Below, one piece after another: positions 1-9,003 of a DNA stretch of 64,000 nt. How positions within the stretch are numbered: position 1 is the stretch's first letter; every line of letters starts with the position of its first letter. A program made the translations under genes and the position numbers. The notes under the pieces are model-generated. The model was not told the origin of the DNA. It did no database searches and was given only the letters and a program-made list of their open reading frames with translations. This stretch comes from an uncultured Prevotellaceae bacterium (GTDB lineage Bacteria > Bacteroidota > Bacteroidia > Bacteroidales > Bacteroidaceae): assembly GCA_900314655.1 (NCBI GenBank), contig OMWC01000014.1, forward strand, positions 24,917-88,916, written 5' to 3'.

Positions 1-1695
1 ATTCCCCAGCGGTTCGGCATCAAGCTCATTGAAGACGAAGGTATTAAAAAACAGTTCGCCGTCATCGAGAAGCTGATGCAGGCTGCCGACGGTATCGTGA
101 ACTGCGGCGACGCCGGTCAAGAGGGTGAACTCATCCAGCGGTGGGTGATGCAGAAGGCACAGGCACATTGTCCGGTAAAGCGTCTCTGGATCTCGTCGAT
201 GACCGACGAGGCTATCCGCGAGGGTTTCCAGCAGCTGAAGGATCAATCTGAATACCAGCCGCTCTACATGGCAGGTCTCTCACGCGCCATCGGCGACTGG
301 ATTCTGGGCATGAACGCCACTCGGCTCTATACGCTGAAATACGGCCAGAATCGGCAAGTGCTCTCCATCGGGCGCGTGCAGACACCGACGCTGGCACTCA
401 TCGTGAACCGCCAGAAGGAAATTGACAACTTCAAGCCGGAACCTTACTGGGTGCTCTCCACAATCTACCGCGACACGACATTCACCGCCACCAAAGGGCG
501 GTTCACATCTAAAGAGGAGGGTGAGGCTGCTTTCCAGGCACTCGAAGGAAAGCCCTTCACGGTGACCGACGTGCAGAAAAAGGCAGGCAAGGAAATGCCG
601 CCGCAGCTCTACGACCTTACGTCGCTACAGGTGGACTGCAACAAGAAGTTCGGCTACTCGGCCGAAATGACGCTCAATCTCATACAAAGTCTCTACGAGA
701 AAAAGCTGACCACCTATCCACGTGTGGATACACAATACCTCTCCGACGATATCTATCCGAAGTGCCCGGGCATCATGAACGGCCTCTTCCAGACCAAGTT
801 CGGCGGACAGGCTCCCTATGCAGAACTCGTCCGCCCATTAGGCGGAAAACCGTTGAAAAAAGACAAGAAAGTGTTCGACACGTCGAAAGTGACCGATCAC
901 CATGCCATCATACCCACGGGCATTCCTCCCCAGGGACTGAGCGATGCCGAGCAGCACGTATTCGACCTGATAGCCCGCCGCTTCATAGGAGCCTTCTATC
1001 CGGAATGCAAATTCTCCACGACCACGGTTCTCGGAATCGTTGCCGAGAATGCAGATTCGCCCGACAAGTCGGCTATTGAATTCAAGGTGACTGGAAAAGA
1101 AATCCTTGATCCCGGTTGGCGCGTCGTACAGTATGTTGCGGTATCACAGCAACAACCCTCCGACGAAGAAGAAAAGGATAAGAAAGACGAGGAACGCACA
1201 CTCCCAACTTTCGTTAAAGGCGAGAGCGGTCCCCACACACCTACCTTGACCGAGAAGATGACCACGCCCCCACCCTACTACACAGAAGCCACCCTGCTCC
1301 GCGCCATGGAGACAGCCGGCAAGTTTGTGGAAGACGAAGAACTGCGCGCTGCCCTGAAGGAAAACGGCATCGGTCGCCCTTCATCCCGGGCAAGCATCAT
1401 AGAGACGTTATTCAAGCGCCACTATATCCGGCGTGAACGCAAACGTCTGGTGGCTACGCCCACGGGCATCGAACTCATCGATCTCATCAAGGAAGAACTG
1501 CTCAAGAGTTGCGAACTCACGGGAATCTGGGAGAAAAAGCTACGCGACATCGAGCACAAGACCTACGACCCAGCCCAATTCATCAACGAACTGAAGCAGC
1601 AGATTGCCGACATCGTGAACCAGGTATTGGCCGACAACGAGAACCGTCGCATCACCGTAATGCCAGAAGAAAAGAAAAAGGGGAAGAAGAAATAA
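1..1695 (+). CDS. topB: DNA topoisomerase III (type IA), 5' end outside the window
   Basis: Type IA topoisomerase that passes single strands through a transient break, acting with RecQ-type helicases on recombination and replication intermediates. The reading frame is open from base 1, so the N-terminal part of the Toprim domain is missing. The remaining Toprim segment is seen as NCGDAGQEGELIQRW, followed by the central domain motif GRVQTPTLALIV and the active-site region TTYPRVDTQYLSDD, whose first tyrosine is the expected catalytic residue. The 3' third carries GIGRPSSRASIIETL, typical of the family. The protein ends in a lysine-rich tail (PEEKKKGKKK) with no zinc-ribbon cysteines, as in Bacteroidetes TopB. 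A recQ gene lies about 16 kb away, not in the same operon. Identity is clear; only the start is unknown. Confidence 0.95.
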   Translation: MPQRFGIKLIEDEGIKKQFAVIEKLMQAADGIVNCGDAGQEGELIQRWVMQKAQAHCPVKRLWISSMTDEAIREGFQQLKDQSEYQPLYMAGLSRAIGDWILGMNATRLYTLKYGQNRQVLSIGRVQTPTLALIVNRQKEIDNFKPEPYWVLSTIYRDTTFTATKGRFTSKEEGEAAFQALEGKPFTVTDVQKKAGKEMPPQLYDLTSLQVDCNKKFGYSAEMTLNLIQSLYEKKLTTYPRVDTQYLSDDIYPKCPGIMNGLFQTKFGGQAPYAELVRPLGGKPLKKDKKVFDTSKVTDHHAIIPTGIPPQGLSDAEQHVFDLIARRFIGAFYPECKFSTTTVLGIVAENADSPDKSAIEFKVTGKEILDPGWRVVQYVAVSQQQPSDEEEKDKKDEERTLPTFVKGESGPHTPTLTEKMTTPPPYYTEATLLRAMETAGKFVEDEELRAALKENGIGRPSSRASIIETLFKRHYIRRERKRLVATPTGIELIDLIKEELLKSCELTGIWEKKLRDIEHKTYDPAQFINELKQQIADIVNQVLADNENRRITVMPEEKKKGKKK

Positions 1696-1748
1696 GCCTT
1701 CCCTTTTTGTGTATTAATCACGTCAAATCAGCCTATATATCAGAGGCC

Positions 1749-1835
1749 TTGCTTCTATAGTCTGGAAGGAAGGCTTCCAATGGGTAGAAGCTTCGCTTCC
1801 AAAGTCTGGAAAGAAAGCTTCCACTCATTGGAAGC
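1749..1835. repeat. Degenerate 44-bp tandem repeat (two units)
   Basis: Two head-to-tail units of about 44 bp lie between topB and the PorE-like gene. Each contains AGTCTGGAARGAARGCTTCCA (1759-1779 and 1803-1823), itself an imperfect palindrome with TGGAA/TTCCA arms. The unit could fold as a hairpin behind topB, but no T-tract follows, so it is not a standard terminator. Confidence 0.6.
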
Positions 1836-1915
1836 AAAACGGCTACAGCATACCAGAAAAACGCCATTTCCGCCCCTTATGCAATAAAAGGCTATGCTTT
1901 GCGTTCTTAATAATA

Positions 1916-3988
1916 ATGAAGAAAAGAATATTCACCGCACTACGAACAAGCACCCTCTTCCTGCTGACGGTCCTACTCCTCATGGCATGCGGCCCCGAGC
2001 ACTACATGAAGAAGGGCGAGAAGGCTATGGCCATCGGTGAATACTACGACGCATCCAACTATTTCAAACGCGCCTATTCTTCCACATCCCCCAAGGAACG
2101 CGACCTACGAGGCAAAAGGGCAGCCCGATTGGCATTGGCCTACGATAAGATGGGAGCCACGCAGAAAGCCATCGCCGCCTACCGCAATCAGATTCGATAC
2201 AAGCAAGACTCACTTCCCACCCATCTCAGTTTTGCCCGCCTGTTGCTAAAGAACGGCAATTACAAGGAGGCTGCCGAAGAGTTCCAGATGATTCTCGACT
2301 CCATGCCTGGCAATCAACTGGCAAAAGACGGACTGAAATCGGCCCAGACGGCTCCGAGAATCAAACAACTGGGCTCACGCTACACGGTAAAGAAAATGGA
2401 AGTCTTCAATTCTCGCCGTGCTGACTATTCGCCCATGCTCTGCGGGGATGAGCACGACCAGCTGTTTTTCTCCAGCACTCGGAATGAGGCGCAAGGCGAC
2501 GAAATCAGCGGAATTACAGGCACCAAAACCGGCGACATCTTCTATTCACAGAAAGACGATAAAGGGAAATGGGGTAAACCCCAGACCATCGAAAGCGGCC
2601 TCAACACGGAGTATGACGAGGGAGCCTGCTGCTTCTCGCCCGATCAGCGAGTGATGTATTTCACCCAATGTGCCAGCGATCCTTCCTATCCGCGCTATGC
2701 CACGATCATGACCAGCAACCGCTCGGATGCGGCATGGGGTAAGGGAACGCTGCTCCAAATCTCTCGCGACACCCTTTCAAGCTATGCCCACCCCGCCATC
2801 ACTCCCGATGGAGAATGGCTCTACTTCGTGAGCGACATGCCCGGCGGTGAAGGAGGGCTCGACATCTGGCGCGTGCGCCTGACTGCAGCAGGAATCGGAG
2901 GAGTGGAAAACCTGGGCAAGCCCGTCAATACGGAAGGAAACGAGATGTTTCCCACCTTCCGCCCCAACGGCGATCTTTACTTCTCCAGCGACGGTCATCC
3001 GGGCATGGGCGGACTTGACATCTTCATCGCCAAGATTGGCAACGACCGGCGATATCATCTGCAACATCCCGGCTATCCGCTCAACTCGCAGGGCGATGAC
3101 TTCGGCATGACGTTTGAAGGTCCCCACAACCGCGGTTTCTTCTCCAGCAACCGAGGCGACGGACGCGGCCTGGATCATATCTATTCATTTGAGAATCCTG
3201 AAATCATCCAGACCATCAAAGGTTGGGTCTATGAGATGGACGGCTACGAACTGCCTGCCGCACAAGTTTATCTGGTAGGCAATGACGGCACCAACCTGAA
3301 ACTCTCCGTCAAGATGGACGGCTCATTCGAACAGGTGGTGGAGCCGGGTGTTGACTATGTCATGCTGGCCACCTGTCCCGGATTTCTGAACCACAAGGAG
3401 GAAATCAGCATCCGTCCGACAGAGAAATCGGAAGAACATGTGCTGCAGTTCCCGCTGGCCAGCATCCGTGTACCGGTGCTGATAGACAACATCTTCTACG
3501 ATTTCGATAAGGCCACACTACGTCCCGAATCTTCGGCTGCTCTCGACGAACTGGTCAAGATGTTGCAAGAGAACCCCAACATCACCATCGAACTCTCTGC
3601 CCATGCCGACTATCGCGGCTCTGCCAGTTACAACAAGACACTCTCGCAGAAACGTGCCGAAAGCGTGGTGCGCTACCTGATTGACCACGGTGTGGCCAAA
3701 GACCGTCTGACCCCCGTGGGTTACGGCAAGGAGAAGCCCAAGACCATCCGCAAGAAAGTGGTGGAGAAATACCCGTGGCTGAAGGAAAACGACGTGCTCT
3801 CGGAAGAATTTATCAAGAAGCTCGACGAAGAGAAACAAGACATCTGCAACCAACTGAACCGCCGCACGGAGTTTACCGTGCTGCGCACTACCTACGGTAT
3901 GTTCGACGAGAAGGGCCAGCTCAAGAACCCGCCAAAGCCTAAAAAAGAAGAAGCCCCCCAAGAGGGAGACTTCTACATCGATTTCTAA
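1916..3988 (+). CDS. PorE-like OmpA-family lipoprotein (TPR, beta-propeller, OmpA domain)
   Basis: The predicted envelope lipoprotein is 690 aa. It starts with a signal peptide ending in the lipobox LMAC (Cys near residue 25), followed by TPR-like helices (about 30-140), PD40/WD40-like propeller blades with repeated YFSSD/GGLDIW-type motifs (about 160-420), a carboxypeptidase-regulatory-like fold (about 430-510) and a C-terminal OmpA domain that binds peptidoglycan (NIFYDFDKATLRPES, then LSQKRAESVVRYL). This domain order is that of PorE of the type IX secretion system, which anchors the machinery to peptidoglycan. Many Bacteroidetes carry several paralogues of this architecture, so a direct T9SS role is an inference. 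The gene stands alone between topB and a convergent operon. It ends in a lysine/proline-rich tail. Confidence 0.85.
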   Translation: MKKRIFTALRTSTLFLLTVLLLMACGPEHYMKKGEKAMAIGEYYDASNYFKRAYSSTSPKERDLRGKRAARLALAYDKMGATQKAIAAYRNQIRYKQDSLPTHLSFARLLLKNGNYKEAAEEFQMILDSMPGNQLAKDGLKSAQTAPRIKQLGSRYTVKKMEVFNSRRADYSPMLCGDEHDQLFFSSTRNEAQGDEISGITGTKTGDIFYSQKDDKGKWGKPQTIESGLNTEYDEGACCFSPDQRVMYFTQCASDPSYPRYATIMTSNRSDAAWGKGTLLQISRDTLSSYAHPAITPDGEWLYFVSDMPGGEGGLDIWRVRLTAAGIGGVENLGKPVNTEGNEMFPTFRPNGDLYFSSDGHPGMGGLDIFIAKIGNDRRYHLQHPGYPLNSQGDDFGMTFEGPHNRGFFSSNRGDGRGLDHIYSFENPEIIQTIKGWVYEMDGYELPAAQVYLVGNDGTNLKLSVKMDGSFEQVVEPGVDYVMLATCPGFLNHKEEISIRPTEKSEEHVLQFPLASIRVPVLIDNIFYDFDKATLRPESSAALDELVKMLQENPNITIELSAHADYRGSASYNKTLSQKRAESVVRYLIDHGVAKDRLTPVGYGKEKPKTIRKKVVEKYPWLKENDVLSEEFIKKLDEEKQDICNQLNRRTEFTVLRTTYGMFDEKGQLKNPPKPKKEEAPQEGDFYIDF

Positions 3989-4031
3989 TATCTTTGTCCA
4001 TGTATGTGGAGACTGAGTCTCCACCATCAAC

Positions 4032-4403
4032 CTACCGCTCCGACGTAACCAAGCTATACCCCGCAACGGCCGTGAGCAGCACCATGGTGCCAAAAACCGA
4101 AAGGACACTTGCCGGTGAGACGCTGGTCACCATATCGGTGAAGAAGCCCTGCAGGGTGCCCAATATCGAAATCCAGCCTTTGGTCAGGATGAAAACGGCC
4201 ACGGCAGCTACTAAACAGATAGCCGTCCAGATGCGGTTCAGACAGACGCTACGGTCAGGTAGCCGGCGCATCACCCGATTGGTGAAACCGCGATCCTGCA
4301 GTTCAACCGTATTTTCAGCGAAGAATCGCCCTATCAGTTGCTCTTCTTCCGGCAAGATTCGCTCACCGTTCACTTCTCGTATTTCTTCTCTTATTTCATC
4401 CAT
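4032..4403 (-). CDS. Small membrane protein encoded after an ECF sigma factor (DUF5056-like)
   Basis: A protein of about 123 aa with a charged cytoplasmic N-terminus (MDEIREEIREVNGER) and two hydrophobic segments (about residues 60-80 and 95-115). It is the last gene of a four-gene operon and overlaps the end of the sigma factor gene. I chose the ATG at 4403 because AAGGAG lies 7 bases before it; an ATG at 4409 would sit right on that sequence. Position and size suggest that it modulates the sigma factor, in the manner of a membrane-bound anti-sigma factor, but no known anti-sigma domain is visible. The match to DUF5056 is from memory of the family context and is tentative. Confidence 0.75.
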   Translation of the reverse strand: MDEIREEIREVNGERILPEEEQLIGRFFAENTVELQDRGFTNRVMRRLPDRSVCLNRIWTAICLVAAVAVFILTKGWISILGTLQGFFTDMVTSVSPASVLSVFGTMVLLTAVAGYSLVTSER

Positions 4404-4923
4404 AGCCATTCTCCTTTAAATAGTTTGCCAATTGTTTCTTTCCCCTAGAGAGGTGTGACTTCACCGTGCCTTCCGGCATCTGCGTGATCTCCGCTATCTT
4501 GTCGATAGGCTGCCCGTCAATCAGTTGCAGCGTGATGCAGGTTCGTTCTTCAGGCTTCAGAAGCGACAAAGCCTTGTAGAGATCCATCTTCAGCCCCGCT
4601 GGTGCTTCACTGGCAGTTCCAACCACCTGCTCCACATCCGAGGTCTGCTTCTGCGAACGGCGATAATCATAAAGCACATTGTAGGCTATACGCATCAGCC
4701 ACGTCTGGAATCCGGCCATCCCCTTGAAAGAAGCAATATGCGTATAAGCCTTGATGAAGGTGTCCTGCGCCAGATCATCACTCAGCGGCCCGTCTCCCAA
4801 TGTCTGCGCCAGGAAGAAACGCCTGACAGGTGACTGATACTTCCTGACAAGCTGGTCAAAAGCCCGCTTGTTGTGGAATACCGCCACCTGTGCAACGAGA
4901 GAGATGTCGCTGAGTTGTGCCAT
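4396..4923 (-). CDS. ECF-type RNA polymerase sigma factor
   Basis: A 175-aa sigma-70 family protein with only regions 2 and 4, the ECF layout. Region 2 is seen as DDLAQDTFIKAYTHIASF followed by FQTWLMRIAYNVLYDYRR; region 4 as LKPEERTCITLQL and the helix-turn-helix PEGTVKSHLSRGKKQLANYL. It directs RNA polymerase to a dedicated promoter set. The gene lies 7 bp after the PspC gene and overlaps the downstream membrane protein gene, so it is part of one operon that begins at 5861/5867. That operon is preceded by a promoter with ECF-like boxes (5895-5922), and the same boxes occur before the DUF2807 gene near 27.8 kb. Autoregulation is therefore likely, though inferred. Confidence 0.95.
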   Translation of the reverse strand: MAQLSDISLVAQVAVFHNKRAFDQLVRKYQSPVRRFFLAQTLGDGPLSDDLAQDTFIKAYTHIASFKGMAGFQTWLMRIAYNVLYDYRRSQKQTSDVEQVVGTASEAPAGLKMDLYKALSLLKPEERTCITLQLIDGQPIDKIAEITQMPEGTVKSHLSRGKKQLANYLKENGYG

Positions 4924-4930
4924 CAGTCAA

Positions 4931-5122
4931 TTATTGTTTGGCAGGCATGATGAGCCAAAGCACGGGATAGAGGATGATTCCGCAGAAAGCCGTGAACAGC
5001 GTCAGCACCGCGTATGCCACGCGCATCACTGTGGGATCAAGGTCCAAATACTCTGCAATTCCTGCACACACACCGCCTAAGATCCTGTCGTTAGAGCGGT
5101 AAAGTCTTTTCTGATCACTCAT
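4931..5122 (-). CDS. PspC domain protein
   Basis: A 63-aa protein made almost entirely of one PspC domain: RLYRSNDRILGGVCAGIAEY followed by a hydrophobic segment ending in YPVLWLIMP. PspC domains are small inner-membrane modules associated with envelope-stress responses. I chose the ATG at 5122, 19 bp after the stop of the upstream gene; in-frame starts at 5155 and 5164 would overlap that gene and add residues outside the domain. It is the second gene of the ECF operon. Its presence next to a sigma factor supports a role for the operon in sensing membrane damage. Confidence 0.85.
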   Translation of the reverse strand: MSDQKRLYRSNDRILGGVCAGIAEYLDLDPTVMRVAYAVLTLFTAFCGIILYPVLWLIMPAKQ

Positions 5123-5141
5123 ATCTTTCTTTATTATTTCG

Positions 5142-5867
5142 TTATTTGTTTCCATTTTCCACATGATTGATTTCGTTGTTCAACACTTCTTCCTGCTCCT
5201 TCTTCTTGTTGGAAGAACGGGCTATGAAAGCCTGACCCAAGCCGTAGAAGAACAATATCACACCGATACCTTGCAGCAAATCGCCTATGATGAAATAGCC
5301 GCAGGCCACCAAGCCCAGACCGAGGAAGATATTCCTCAACCCTCTGTTCTTCAGGTCTTCATCCGTGGCAGTAGGAGTGCTCAGCGCCTCTTGCGGGATG
5401 GGCTGTCCGTTCTCCATGGCTTTTTCGGCCAGTTTCAGCCGTTGGTTGCGGTTTCTCACAATCAGCCAGATGATGAGGATTAGCGCAATGAAAGGAGCCA
5501 GGCAAATCAACAGTACGAAAAGTACAGCCAGGATAGCCAGCACGGTAGCCCAGGCACCCATGTGATCGATGTTCTTCAGCGCATTGAACATATCTTCATC
5601 GTCGAAACTGTCCCAATCGGCAGGTGCCGGCATGTTATACTGAACCGAAGCGGTATCCGTGCTGGTGGTGTCGCTATATGCCACGATGCCCGTTGTGTCA
5701 TCGTCGGCTGCATTTACATTGACGCTCACCACCTTATTACCCGTTGTTGGGTCCTGCACGTTGAGCGTGACGTTAGGATTGTGACGATGCTTTTGTGCCA
5801 TCGCCTCGTTGCCGGCTGTCAGAGTGAGCAGCATCAGCATTGCTATCAGACTTTTCTTCATATTCAT
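5142..5867 (-). CDS. Exported membrane protein, first gene of the ECF operon (DUF6249-like)
   Basis: A 241-aa protein with an N-terminal signal sequence (start at 5867, or at 5861 as MKKSLIAMLMLL), a polar extracytoplasmic stretch rich in Asp and Thr (about 25-95), a strong transmembrane segment (about 105-140), a cytoplasmic linker with NRNQRLKLAEKAMENGQPIP, and two further hydrophobic segments (about 175-215) before a charged tail. The linker next to the membrane helix resembles DUF6249 proteins. It leads the operon with the PspC, sigma factor and small membrane protein genes. Upstream lies an ECF-like promoter plus an overlapping TATCTTTG box. A sensor or effector of envelope stress is plausible but not shown by the sequence. 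Confidence 0.8.
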   Translation of the reverse strand: MNMKKSLIAMLMLLTLTAGNEAMAQKHRHNPNVTLNVQDPTTGNKVVSVNVNAADDDTTGIVAYSDTTSTDTASVQYNMPAPADWDSFDDEDMFNALKNIDHMGAWATVLAILAVLFVLLICLAPFIALILIIWLIVRNRNQRLKLAEKAMENGQPIPQEALSTPTATDEDLKNRGLRNIFLGLGLVACGYFIIGDLLQGIGVILFFYGLGQAFIARSSNKKKEQEEVLNNEINHVENGNK

Positions 5868-5894
5868 AACTCTTTTGAGATTTAAATTTGTCTG

Positions 5895-5922
5895 TTAGAC
5901 GATGCAAAGATACAAAAAGTTG
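5895..5922 (-). promoter_or_regulatory. Putative ECF-sigma promoter of the sigma-factor operon, overlapped by a housekeeping box
   Basis: On the minus strand CAACTT (5922-5917) is followed after exactly 15 bp by CGTCTAA (5901-5895). The same two boxes with the same spacing precede the DUF2807 gene. A housekeeping-type box TATCTTTG (5912-5905) lies inside the spacer, so two holoenzymes could compete here. Confidence 0.65.
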
Positions 5923-5944
5923 CAGCATTGTGAAAAAAAAATAG

Positions 5945-5952
5945 TAATTTTG
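5945..5952 (+). promoter_or_regulatory. Housekeeping -7 box of the rRNA methyltransferase / thyA / folA operon
   Basis: TAATTTTG matches the Bacteroidetes -7 consensus TAnnTTTG; a TTG lies about 22 bp upstream. The start codon ATG at 5960 follows the box by only 7 bases, so the mRNA should be leaderless or nearly so. Confidence 0.7.
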
Positions 5953-5959
5953 CAACGTG

Positions 5960-7159
5960 ATGGTATTGCCTCCTGATTTCATTTCACAGACCAAGCCCGT
6001 TTTCGGCGATTCACTATGGGCTGATTTCCTCCACGCCATGGAGGAAGAACCTTCTGTGAGCATCCGTCTGAATCCCCTGAAGACTGAGGGATGGGAAGTG
6101 ATTGAGGGTGAAGCCGTGCCCTGGTGTCGCGGTGGCTATTACCTGAAGCAGCGACCGCAATTCACTTTCGACCCTCTGCTCCATGCCGGAGCCTACTACG
6201 TGCAGGAAGCATCTTCCATGTTTCTTGACGAGGTGCTTCGGCAGCACATGGACTCCAGGGTTTCCTGCGCATTGGATTTATGTGCGGCACCCGGTGGCAA
6301 ATCCACGGTATTGAGGGCTGCCTTGCCCACCGATTGTATTCTGGTGAGCAACGAACCGAACGGCAAACGGGCGCAGATTCTTTCGGAGAACATTCAGAAA
6401 TGGGGAGCACCCCGTTCGTATGTCACCAATCTATACCCCCGCGATTTCCGCAAGGCAAAGTTGCAATTCGACTTGATTCTCGTGGACGCTCCATGCTCCG
6501 GCGAAGGAATGTTCCGCAAAGACGAAGGAGCTATCCATGAATGGAGCAAGGCTAACGTGGAGAAATGTTGGCGGCTGCAACGCGAGATTCTGGAAGATGC
6601 ATGGCAATGCCTGTGTCCTGGCGGACTGCTTATTTATAGTACGTGTACATTTAATACACAGGAGAACGAGGAGAATGTGCGCTGGATGAAGGAAGAACTC
6701 GGAGCCGAAGTGCTGCCTGTTGACACTCCAAGTGAATGGAACATCACGGGCTCCTTGCTCAAGGGTTTCATGGAACCCGTCTATCGGTTCATTCCCGGCA
6801 GGACGCGTGGCGAAGGTCTCTTTATGGCAGTTCTCAAGAAAGGTGGTGAAACAGAGGCGGATGGCCGCAAACTGGAAAAAGGACTCCAGAAGTTGAAGGT
6901 CATCTATAAGGCGCAAGAAGCAGAGGATTACCCCAAAGCAGAACTTACCTACCAGCAAGCCCTGCAATATCTTCGCCGCGAAGCCCTGATGCTTCCGGAA
7001 GATACACCCAAGGGAATCATTACCGTCACCTTCCGGGGCCTCCCCTTAGGCCAAATGAAGAACCTCGGGCCTCGCGCCAATAACCTATATCCCAAAGAAT
7101 GGAGAATCAAAAGCACTCATATACCTGCAGAATATGAAACAATACTTAGATATCCTTGA
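5960..7159 (+). CDS. 16S rRNA (cytosine-C5) methyltransferase, RsmF/NSUN-like
   Basis: A 399-aa SAM-dependent RNA m5C methyltransferase. The N-terminus ([20 protein letters not shown], then [12 protein letters not shown]) is the usual start of the family, which supports the ATG at 5960 rather than the GTG at 5957. The SAM site is [13 protein letters not shown]; the catalytic motifs are [13 protein letters not shown] (motif IV Cys) and [13 protein letters not shown] (motif VI nucleophile Cys). The C-terminal part matches the extra RNA-binding domain of RsmF/YebU proteins. The 3' end overlaps thyA by 26 bp, so the three genes form one transcription unit. The exact rRNA target base is not visible from the sequence. 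Confidence 0.9.
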   Translation: MVLPPDFISQTKPVFGDSLWADFLHAMEEEPSVSIRLNPLKTEGWEVIEGEAVPWCRGGYYLKQRPQFTFDPLLHAGAYYVQEASSMFLDEVLRQHMDSRVSCALDLCAAPGGKSTVLRAALPTDCILVSNEPNGKRAQILSENIQKWGAPRSYVTNLYPRDFRKAKLQFDLILVDAPCSGEGMFRKDEGAIHEWSKANVEKCWRLQREILEDAWQCLCPGGLLIYSTCTFNTQENEENVRWMKEELGAEVLPVDTPSEWNITGSLLKGFMEPVYRFIPGRTRGEGLFMAVLKKGGETEADGRKLEKGLQKLKVIYKAQEAEDYPKAELTYQQALQYLRREALMLPEDTPKGIITVTFRGLPLGQMKNLGPRANNLYPKEWRIKSTHIPAEYETILRYP

Positions 7160-7928
7160 CCGCATTCTCAAAGAAGGCGTCGAGAAAGGCGACCGCACCG
7201 GTACGGGCACGCTGAGCATCTTCGGTACACAGTCGCGCTACGATCTGGAGAAGGGATTCCCCCTGCTCACCACCAAGAAACTCTACCTGAAAGGAATCAT
7301 CCACGAACTGCTGTGGTTCCTCAAGGGAGACACGAACATCAAGTATCTGCTCGACAACAATGTCCACATCTGGGACGAATGGGCCGATGAGAACGGCGAC
7401 CTCGGACCTGTCTATGGGCACCAATGGCGCTCATGGCCCGACTATGAGGGCGGCACCATCGACCAGATTAAGTACGTGCTCGACCAGATTCAAAACAATC
7501 CCAACTCGCGCCGCATGATTGTATCCGCATGGAATGTAGCCGAAGTGAACAAGATGGCGCTGCCTCCTTGTCATACGATGTTCCAGTTCTATGTGGCCGA
7601 CGGACGACTTTCGCTCCAGCTCTACCAGCGTTCTGCCGACACTTTCCTCGGCGTTCCGTTCAATATTGCCTCCTATGCCCTGCTCTGCATGATGATGGCA
7701 CAAGTGTGCGGATTGCGCCCCGGCACATTCATCCATACCACCGGCGACACCCATCTCTACCTGAACCATCTGGATCAGGCCCGCCTGCAACTCACCCGTG
7801 AGCCCCGACCGTTGCCCGTGATGAAACTGAATCCGGATGTTAAGGATCTCTTTGATTTCAAGTATGAGGATTTCAAGCTGGAGGGATACGACCCCTGGCC
7901 ACATATTAAAGCGGAGGTAAGCGTATGA
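7134..7928 (+). CDS. thyA: Thymidylate synthase
   Basis: Converts dUMP and methylene-tetrahydrofolate to dTMP and dihydrofolate. The 264-aa protein is of full E. coli-like length and carries the folate/dUMP-binding start [13 protein letters not shown], the catalytic cysteine in [12 protein letters not shown] (Cys146, the same number as in E. coli) and [20 protein letters not shown]. It overlaps the upstream methyltransferase gene and the downstream folA (ATGA overlap at 7925). Pairing thyA with folA is functionally sensible because DHFR regenerates the folate that ThyA oxidises. Confidence 0.98.
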   Translation: MKQYLDILDRILKEGVEKGDRTGTGTLSIFGTQSRYDLEKGFPLLTTKKLYLKGIIHELLWFLKGDTNIKYLLDNNVHIWDEWADENGDLGPVYGHQWRSWPDYEGGTIDQIKYVLDQIQNNPNSRRMIVSAWNVAEVNKMALPPCHTMFQFYVADGRLSLQLYQRSADTFLGVPFNIASYALLCMMMAQVCGLRPGTFIHTTGDTHLYLNHLDQARLQLTREPRPLPVMKLNPDVKDLFDFKYEDFKLEGYDPWPHIKAEVSV

Positions 7929-8413
7929 TAAGCATCATAGCAGCAGTGGCCAAGAACAGGGCCATCGGATTTAAGAACAAGCTATTGTATTGGCTGCCCA
8001 ACGACCTGAAGCGTTTCAAGTCATTGACCACCGGCCACACCATCATCATGGGCCGCAAGACCTTTGAATCGTTGCCCAAAGGCGCACTTCCCAACCGCCG
8101 AAATGTAGTGCTGAGCCGTTCTCAGCAGGAGTTCCCCGGTTGTGAAGTATTCCCTTCGCTGAAAGAAGCCCTCAAGCATTGTTCACCCGACGAAGACATC
8201 TACATCATCGGCGGCGCATCCGTCTATACGCAGGCAATGCCACTGGCCGACCGTCTCTGCCTGACGGAGATTGACGACATTCCCGCCGAAGCAGACGCAT
8301 TCTTCCCTCCCTACGACGATTGGAACGAGGCAGAGAGGGAAGAACACCCGACCGACGAAAAGCATGCCTTCCGCTATGCTTTCGTAGATTATGTCAGAGG
8401 CGGCAACGCTTAG
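7925..8413 (+). CDS. folA: Dihydrofolate reductase
   Basis: NADPH-dependent reduction of dihydrofolate to tetrahydrofolate. The 162-aa protein begins [20 protein letters not shown], with [16 protein letters not shown] and the signature [12 protein letters not shown], then [19 protein letters not shown] for NADPH binding. The usual W/P-W-x-L-P-x-D element reads YWLPND, so the substrate carboxylate contact is an asparagine-aspartate pair rather than a simple PAD motif; Bacteroidetes DHFRs vary here. It starts inside the thyA stop (ATGA) and its last four bases overlap the convergent Lrp gene. Confidence 0.97.
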   Translation: MISIIAAVAKNRAIGFKNKLLYWLPNDLKRFKSLTTGHTIIMGRKTFESLPKGALPNRRNVVLSRSQQEFPGCEVFPSLKEALKHCSPDEDIYIIGGASVYTQAMPLADRLCLTEIDDIPAEADAFFPPYDDWNEAEREEHPTDEKHAFRYAFVDYVRGGNA

Positions 8414-8886
8414 TCATCCACGGGGAAATCAGCCACAGGCAACCGGCGCTCAAAGGCAGAACCGAAAGAGATGATGGTCTCTGAGCGTGAAAGGCCGAGA
8501 GGCTGCAATTTGTCGTGGATGATGTTCAACAGGTGGTGATTGTTAAAGGCATAAATCTTGATAAACATATCATAGTCACCCGTTGTGTAGTGGCATTCCA
8601 CCACCTCAGGGATATCCTTCAGGGCCGTTACCACTTTGTCGAAACTCTCTGGGTGCTTCAGGTTCAGTCCCACATAAGCACACGTTTCATAACCGATCTT
8701 CTCGGGATCGATAACAAACTGCGAACCTTTCAGCACACCAAGGTTATTCAGTTTCTGAATACGCTGATGAATGGCAGCGCCACTCACATTGCAGGCGCGG
8801 GCCACTTCCAGAAAAGGCACACGTGCATCCTCAGCAATCATTTGGAGGATTTTCTTGTCTAATTTGTCTAAATTGTGATGAGCCAT
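8410..8886 (-). CDS. Lrp/AsnC family transcriptional regulator
   Basis: A 158-aa protein with an N-terminal winged helix-turn-helix (LDKLDKKILQMIAEDARVPF, VSGAAIHQRIQKLNNLGVLKG) and a C-terminal RAM/AsnC effector domain (CAYVGLNLKHPESFDKVV, VVECHYTTGDYDMFIKIYA). Such regulators form octamers and respond to amino acids. The second helix motif SGAAIHQRIQKL is the form common in Bacteroidetes Lrp proteins. It converges on folA with a 4-bp overlap and has its own short intergenic region with simple repeats upstream. The target genes cannot be told from the sequence. Confidence 0.93.
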   Translation of the reverse strand: MAHHNLDKLDKKILQMIAEDARVPFLEVARACNVSGAAIHQRIQKLNNLGVLKGSQFVIDPEKIGYETCAYVGLNLKHPESFDKVVTALKDIPEVVECHYTTGDYDMFIKIYAFNNHHLLNIIHDKLQPLGLSRSETIISFGSAFERRLPVADFPVDD

Positions 8887-8904
8887 ATTGCTTGTATTTA
8901 AGTT

Positions 8905-9003
8905 TATAAGTTTCAGGTTTCAAGTTCCAGGTTTCAGGTTTCAGAAAAAGCCCGCGCGGTAGCAAATTCTTCACTTTTCACTCTTCACTCTTCACTTTTC
9001 ACT
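8905..9003. repeat. Simple intergenic repeats (caggtttcaagtt and ttcactcttcac types)
   Basis: Runs built on GTTTCAGGTTTCAAG and on TTCACTCTTCAC fill the gap between the Lrp gene and the second ExbD gene. Very similar stretches recur at 9438-9475, 10258-10290 and 10333-10500, always in gaps of the ExbB/ExbD operon. They include the shared phrase AAAAAGCCCGYGCGG. Confidence 0.7.
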
